The notes under the pieces are model-generated. The model had not been told where the DNA came from. It worked only from the letters and a program-made list of their open reading frames with translations, and did no database searches. Shown piece by piece: positions 27,145 to 27,254 of a stretch of 27,254 nucleotides of DNA (position 1 is the first letter of the stretch; each line of letters opens with the position of its first letter). The DNA is from RYN-417 sp043743105 (GTDB taxonomy: Bacteria > Patescibacteriota > Saccharimonadia > Saccharimonadales > JACDBH01). Both the position numbers and the translations under genes were made by a program. The stretch lies in NCBI GenBank assembly GCA_043743105.1, contig JAYTXD010000026.1, positions 1 to 27,254 on the forward strand, written 5' to 3'.

Positions 27145-27254
27145 ATAGCCATTCTAAAACAAAATGTGTAAATTTTGAGTGATGGATGACTGAGACATAA
27201 CTACTGGTTTTGTAACAAAGCATATCCATAGATATGGTGCGAAGCAAACCAGTA
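27145..27254. repeat. 166-bp hairpin repeat (MITE-like), copy 2, cut by window edge
   Basis: The stretch 27168-27254 matches 16790-16876 at 86 of 87 positions. The outer left tip (ATAGCCATTCT...) begins like copy 1 but then differs at several positions and lacks one base. The right arm is outside the window. The copy lies about 120 nt after vanX in a gene-free stretch. Confidence 0.85.

Noticed and set aside
1..27254. Alternative genetic code (TGA as Gly or Trp)
   Set aside because: atpI, atpG and vanX end at TGA in the expected places, and no conserved protein needs read-through.

Overview
The window looks like a chromosome segment of a Patescibacteria (CPR) bacterium, most probably Candidatus Saccharibacteria (TM7). 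This is inferred from gene content and protein style; no 16S gene is present. Genes are tightly packed. TGA acts as a stop (atpI, atpG and vanX end in TGA), so the TGA=Gly code of SR1/Gracilibacteria is excluded. I see no phage, plasmid, CRISPR or IS transposase genes.

Layout. 1-3187: exonuclease III (cut by the window edge), a long imperfect hairpin, UMP kinase, SmpB, and an alpha/beta-hydrolase-like protein. 3189-5166: a divergent pair, a membrane-anchored clan GH-A-type glycosidase and a family 2 glycosyltransferase. 5163-7343: a minus-strand operon of corrinoid adenosyltransferase, TerC-family transporter and anchored thermonuclease. 7385-9094: a protein of unknown function, a small membrane protein plus glutaredoxin, and a divergent His-rich surface protein. 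9111-15869: a complete F1Fo ATP synthase operon (I-B-E-F-H-A-G-D-C). 15966-16712: an aquaporin. 16766-16931: a 166-bp hairpin repeat, with a second copy running off the right edge. 16934-21186: a UvrD-type helicase with a C-terminal RecB-like nuclease, divergent from queA. 21258-25909: a small membrane protein, NDH-2, an FAD-linked (D-lactate/glycolate-type) dehydrogenase, a small membrane protein, and heme O synthase. 25960-27254: a tRNA-Gln(UUG) locus with decayed tRNA-like flanks, vanX, and the second hairpin-repeat copy.

How it fits together. NDH-2, the FAD-linked dehydrogenase and heme O synthase are parts of a short aerobic respiratory chain. They would feed a quinone pool and a heme-copper oxidase that is not in this window; the ATP synthase would use the resulting gradient. 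Anchored glycosidase, nuclease and VanX suggest scavenging of polysaccharide, nucleic acid and peptidoglycan fragments from hosts or neighbours.

The most notable signal is in the promoters. Most transcription units start at an ATG only 5-10 nt (often exactly 6) downstream of a good -10 hexamer, which implies leaderless or nearly leaderless mRNAs. Several internal ATP-operon genes, the aquaporin and one small membrane protein instead carry clear Shine-Dalgarno sequences. Several divergent pairs share or overlap promoter elements, and one promoter has a CRP/FNR-like palindrome centred at -41.5 if the message is leaderless.
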